Under the pieces are notes generated by a model, which had not been told where the DNA came from, searched no databases, and was given only the letters and a program-made list of their open reading frames with translations. Shown piece after piece: positions 13,255 through 14,929 of a stretch of 14,929 nt of DNA; within the stretch, counting starts at the first letter, position 1, and every line of letters starts with the position of its first letter. The stretch covers positions 1 to 14,929 of the forward strand of contig CAMVJE010000033.1 in NCBI GenBank assembly GCA_947167745.1, in the 5' to 3' direction. The stretch is from an uncultured Treponema sp. Its GTDB lineage: Bacteria > Spirochaetota > Spirochaetia > Treponematales > Treponemataceae. The translations under genes were made by a program, and so were the position numbers.

Positions 13255-14817
13255 ATGGCTCTTAAGTCAATTAAAGATGTAGTAAAGACAGTAAAACGCC
13301 CAGAGAAAATCCTTCAGTTTGGTGAAGGCGGATTCTTGCGCGCATTCGTAGATTGGCAGATTGATATCGTCAACGAAAAAACAGACTTCAACGGCAGCAT
13401 CGTAATCGTTCAGCCACTTGAAAAAGGCATGATTGACGCGATGAACGCTCAGGACAACTTGTACACAACAGTTCTCCGCGGCATGAAAGACGGAAAACCA
13501 ACTGTTGAAACACGAGCAATCACTTCTGTAAGCCGCTCAATCAACCCATACACAAACTATGACGACTATATTGCATTGGCTTCAAGCCCGGATTTGCGCT
13601 TTCTCGTTTCTAACACAACTGAGGCTGGTATCCGCTTTGACACAGAAATCGACGGCGTTCCAGTAACTCTCGACCAGAAGCCCCAGAAAAACTACCCGGC
13701 AAAAGTCACCGCATTCCTGTACAAACGCTTCCAGGCATTCAAGGGCGACACTTCTAAGGGCTTGATTTTGATTCCTTGTGAATTGAGCGACCAGGCCGGT
13801 CTTAACCTTCGCATCAACATCCTCCGCTATGCAGAAATGTGGCAGCTGGGCCCGGACTTCATCAACTGGTTCGACGAAGCATGTGACGTTTGTTCATGTC
13901 TCGTTGACCGCATCGTTCCGGGATACTTCCCACTCCTCGCAAAAGAAGAAAACGGTAAAACTCAGGCAGAAAACCTCTGCGAAAAACTGGGCTACGAGGA
14001 CAAACTCCTCGACTCAGCTGAGCTCTTCCACTTCTGGGTTATCGAATCTAAAAAATCACACGAAGATGAACTTCCACTCGTTAAAGCAGGCCTTCAGGTT
14101 AAATGGGTTCAGAACATGGACTACTACCACACACGCAAGGTTCGCATTTTGAACGGTGCACACACATCTTCAGTTCTGGCTGCATTCCTCGCAGGTTCGA
14201 ACTATGTTCAGGATATCGTATGTTCTGAAAAAGTCGGATCAGGATTCAACACACCGAATGCTGATGCTCAGAAATTCATGCACGACATCATCTTCAACGA
14301 AATCGTTCCTTCAATCGACGGAGACCAGGAAGACCTGAAAAAATACGCACAGGATGTATGGACTCGCTTCCAGAACCCCTTCAACCCGCACCGCCTGATT
14401 GAGATTTCTTTGAACTCAGTCGCAAAATACTGGACACGCTGTCTGCCTTCAGTTCTCCAGTCAGTAAAGAAGAACGGCTCTGTTCCCAAGCTGCTGGGCT
14501 TCTCAATTGCAGCCCTCATCGCTTTCTACAACGGAACCGAAATCAAAGAAAACGCAAAAGGTCAGAAATGTCTCGTTTCTAAGCGGGAAGACGGCGAATA
14601 CGAGAACCTGGACACACTTCCTGTTCTGGAATTCTTTGCCGCTCTCAACAAAGAGACCAAAGATGCAAAAGTTATCGCAAACAAAGTCTTGAGCAATGTT
14701 GACTTCTGGAAGGAAGATTTGACAAAGGTTGCAGGACTTGAAGCAGCAGTTGCAGGTCACCTGGCTGATATTCAGTCTAAAGGTATGAAGAAAGCACTGG
14801 CTGAGATTGTGAAATAA
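13255..14817 (+). CDS. uxaB: Tagaturonate reductase (altronate oxidoreductase)
   Basis: This 520-residue cytoplasmic NAD-dependent dehydrogenase belongs to the mannitol dehydrogenase family. It reduces D-tagaturonate to D-altronate in galacturonate breakdown. The N-terminal nucleotide-binding fold opens with ILQFGEGGFLRAF (from about residue 19). The family's catalytic K-x4-N-x2-H signature is present in KVRILNGAHT as Lys295, Asn300 and His303. The PNPHRL-like segment FNPHRLIEISLNS follows in the C-terminal domain. Length and overall sequence fit UxaB better than fructuronate reductase (UxaB's relative UxuB) or mannitol dehydrogenase, but I judge that by eye. It has a good promoter and Shine-Dalgarno, stands alone on its strand, and is divergent from the hybrid regulator. 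UxaC and UxaA are absent from the window. Confidence 0.93.
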   Translation: MALKSIKDVVKTVKRPEKILQFGEGGFLRAFVDWQIDIVNEKTDFNGSIVIVQPLEKGMIDAMNAQDNLYTTVLRGMKDGKPTVETRAITSVSRSINPYTNYDDYIALASSPDLRFLVSNTTEAGIRFDTEIDGVPVTLDQKPQKNYPAKVTAFLYKRFQAFKGDTSKGLILIPCELSDQAGLNLRINILRYAEMWQLGPDFINWFDEACDVCSCLVDRIVPGYFPLLAKEENGKTQAENLCEKLGYEDKLLDSAELFHFWVIESKKSHEDELPLVKAGLQVKWVQNMDYYHTRKVRILNGAHTSSVLAAFLAGSNYVQDIVCSEKVGSGFNTPNADAQKFMHDIIFNEIVPSIDGDQEDLKKYAQDVWTRFQNPFNPHRLIEISLNSVAKYWTRCLPSVLQSVKKNGSVPKLLGFSIAALIAFYNGTEIKENAKGQKCLVSKREDGEYENLDTLPVLEFFAALNKETKDAKVIANKVLSNVDFWKEDLTKVAGLEAAVAGHLADIQSKGMKKALAEIVK

Positions 14818-14825
14818 GGCAAGTC

Positions 14826-14852
14826 TTACGCTTGACTTTTCGCCAAGCGTAA
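14826..14852 (+). terminator. Stem-loop after uxaB, probable terminator
   Basis: TTACGCTTG (14826-14834) pairs perfectly with CAAGCGTAA (14844-14852) around a nine-base loop, starting nine bases after the uxaB stop codon. The downstream sequence (CTTATATTGTATTT) is only moderately T-rich, so termination may be incomplete. The symmetric stem could also serve a convergent gene beyond the window. Confidence 0.6.
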
Positions 14853-14867
14853 CTTATATTGTATTTA

Positions 14868-14929
14868 GTGGCGGACAACTCGTGTGTTCGTCCAAGCGAT
14901 GAAGCATAGCAGCGTACCAGGAAGCCTTG
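14868..14929. other. GC-richer non-coding tail, unassigned
   Basis: The tail is GC-richer than the preceding spacer. It contains an imperfect stem, GGAC-AAC with GTT-C-GTCC, in the 14870-14895 area, and the text AAGCGATGAAGCATAGCAGCG, which loosely recalls the 3073-3148 element. It does not fold as a tRNA and no coding start is evident. It may be the beginning of a repeat or RNA element cut by the window edge. Confidence 0.2.

Noticed and set aside
14853..14929. Possible tRNA or small RNA at the right edge
   Set aside because: No cloverleaf, anticodon arm or T-loop GTTCRA in the right position; the only stem is imperfect and the sequence is cut by the window end.

Overview
The window reads as chromosome of a host-associated, pectin- or hexuronate-using spirochaete, most likely a Treponema. 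That placement is an inference from the AT-rich composition, the style of the proteins (long K/E-rich tails, spirochaete-type lipoprotein signal) and the metabolic content. No rRNA, tRNA or diagnostic marker is present, so the species is open. I found no insertion sequence, phage gene or CRISPR array.

Layout. 1-3160: prolyl-tRNA synthetase (proS, +) flanked by two GGGGAG/CTCCCC palindromes, then an unrecognised secreted protein (+) and a GC-rich REP-like spacer. 3161-6000: two gene pairs. A membrane-anchored GerMN-domain protein (-) diverges from a PfkB-type 2-keto-3-deoxygluconate kinase (kdgK-like, +). The kinase converges on an RlmB/TrmH-type 2'-O-ribose RNA methyltransferase (-) across a strong terminator. 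6001-6254: a gene-free stretch with a dense cluster of DnaA-box-like 9-mers, a nested palindrome and the terminator of the next operon. 6255-13080, all on the minus strand in the order regulator, permease, permease, solute-binding lipoprotein: a carbohydrate ABC importer of the LplB/LplC/LipO type without its ATPase, preceded by a 1062-residue regulator. 13081-13254: divergent control region. 13255-14817: tagaturonate reductase (uxaB, +), then a stem-loop and an unexplained tail.

How it fits together. UxaB (tagaturonate to altronate) and the KDG kinase (KDG to KDPG) are two steps of the isomerase route of galacturonate breakdown. LplBC/LipO-type importers often carry plant cell-wall oligosaccharides. 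The regulator sits divergent to uxaB and directly upstream of the transporter, so it probably senses a pectin-derived sugar and controls both. UxaC, UxaA, KDPG aldolase and the importer ATPase must be encoded elsewhere.

Most notable observations: (1) the regulator joins a LacI-like sugar-binding domain, a GAF-like region, a histidine-kinase-like core without its phosphoacceptor His, a receiver-like domain with Glu at the phospho-Asp position, and an AraC DNA-binding domain in one soluble chain; (2) several genes without a Shine-Dalgarno have a -35/-10 promoter placed so that transcription should begin at the start codon, suggesting leaderless mRNAs; (3) the 6052-6201 DnaA-box cluster could be an origin or a DnaA-titration site; (4) an 18-bp palindrome contains the uxaB ribosome-binding site.
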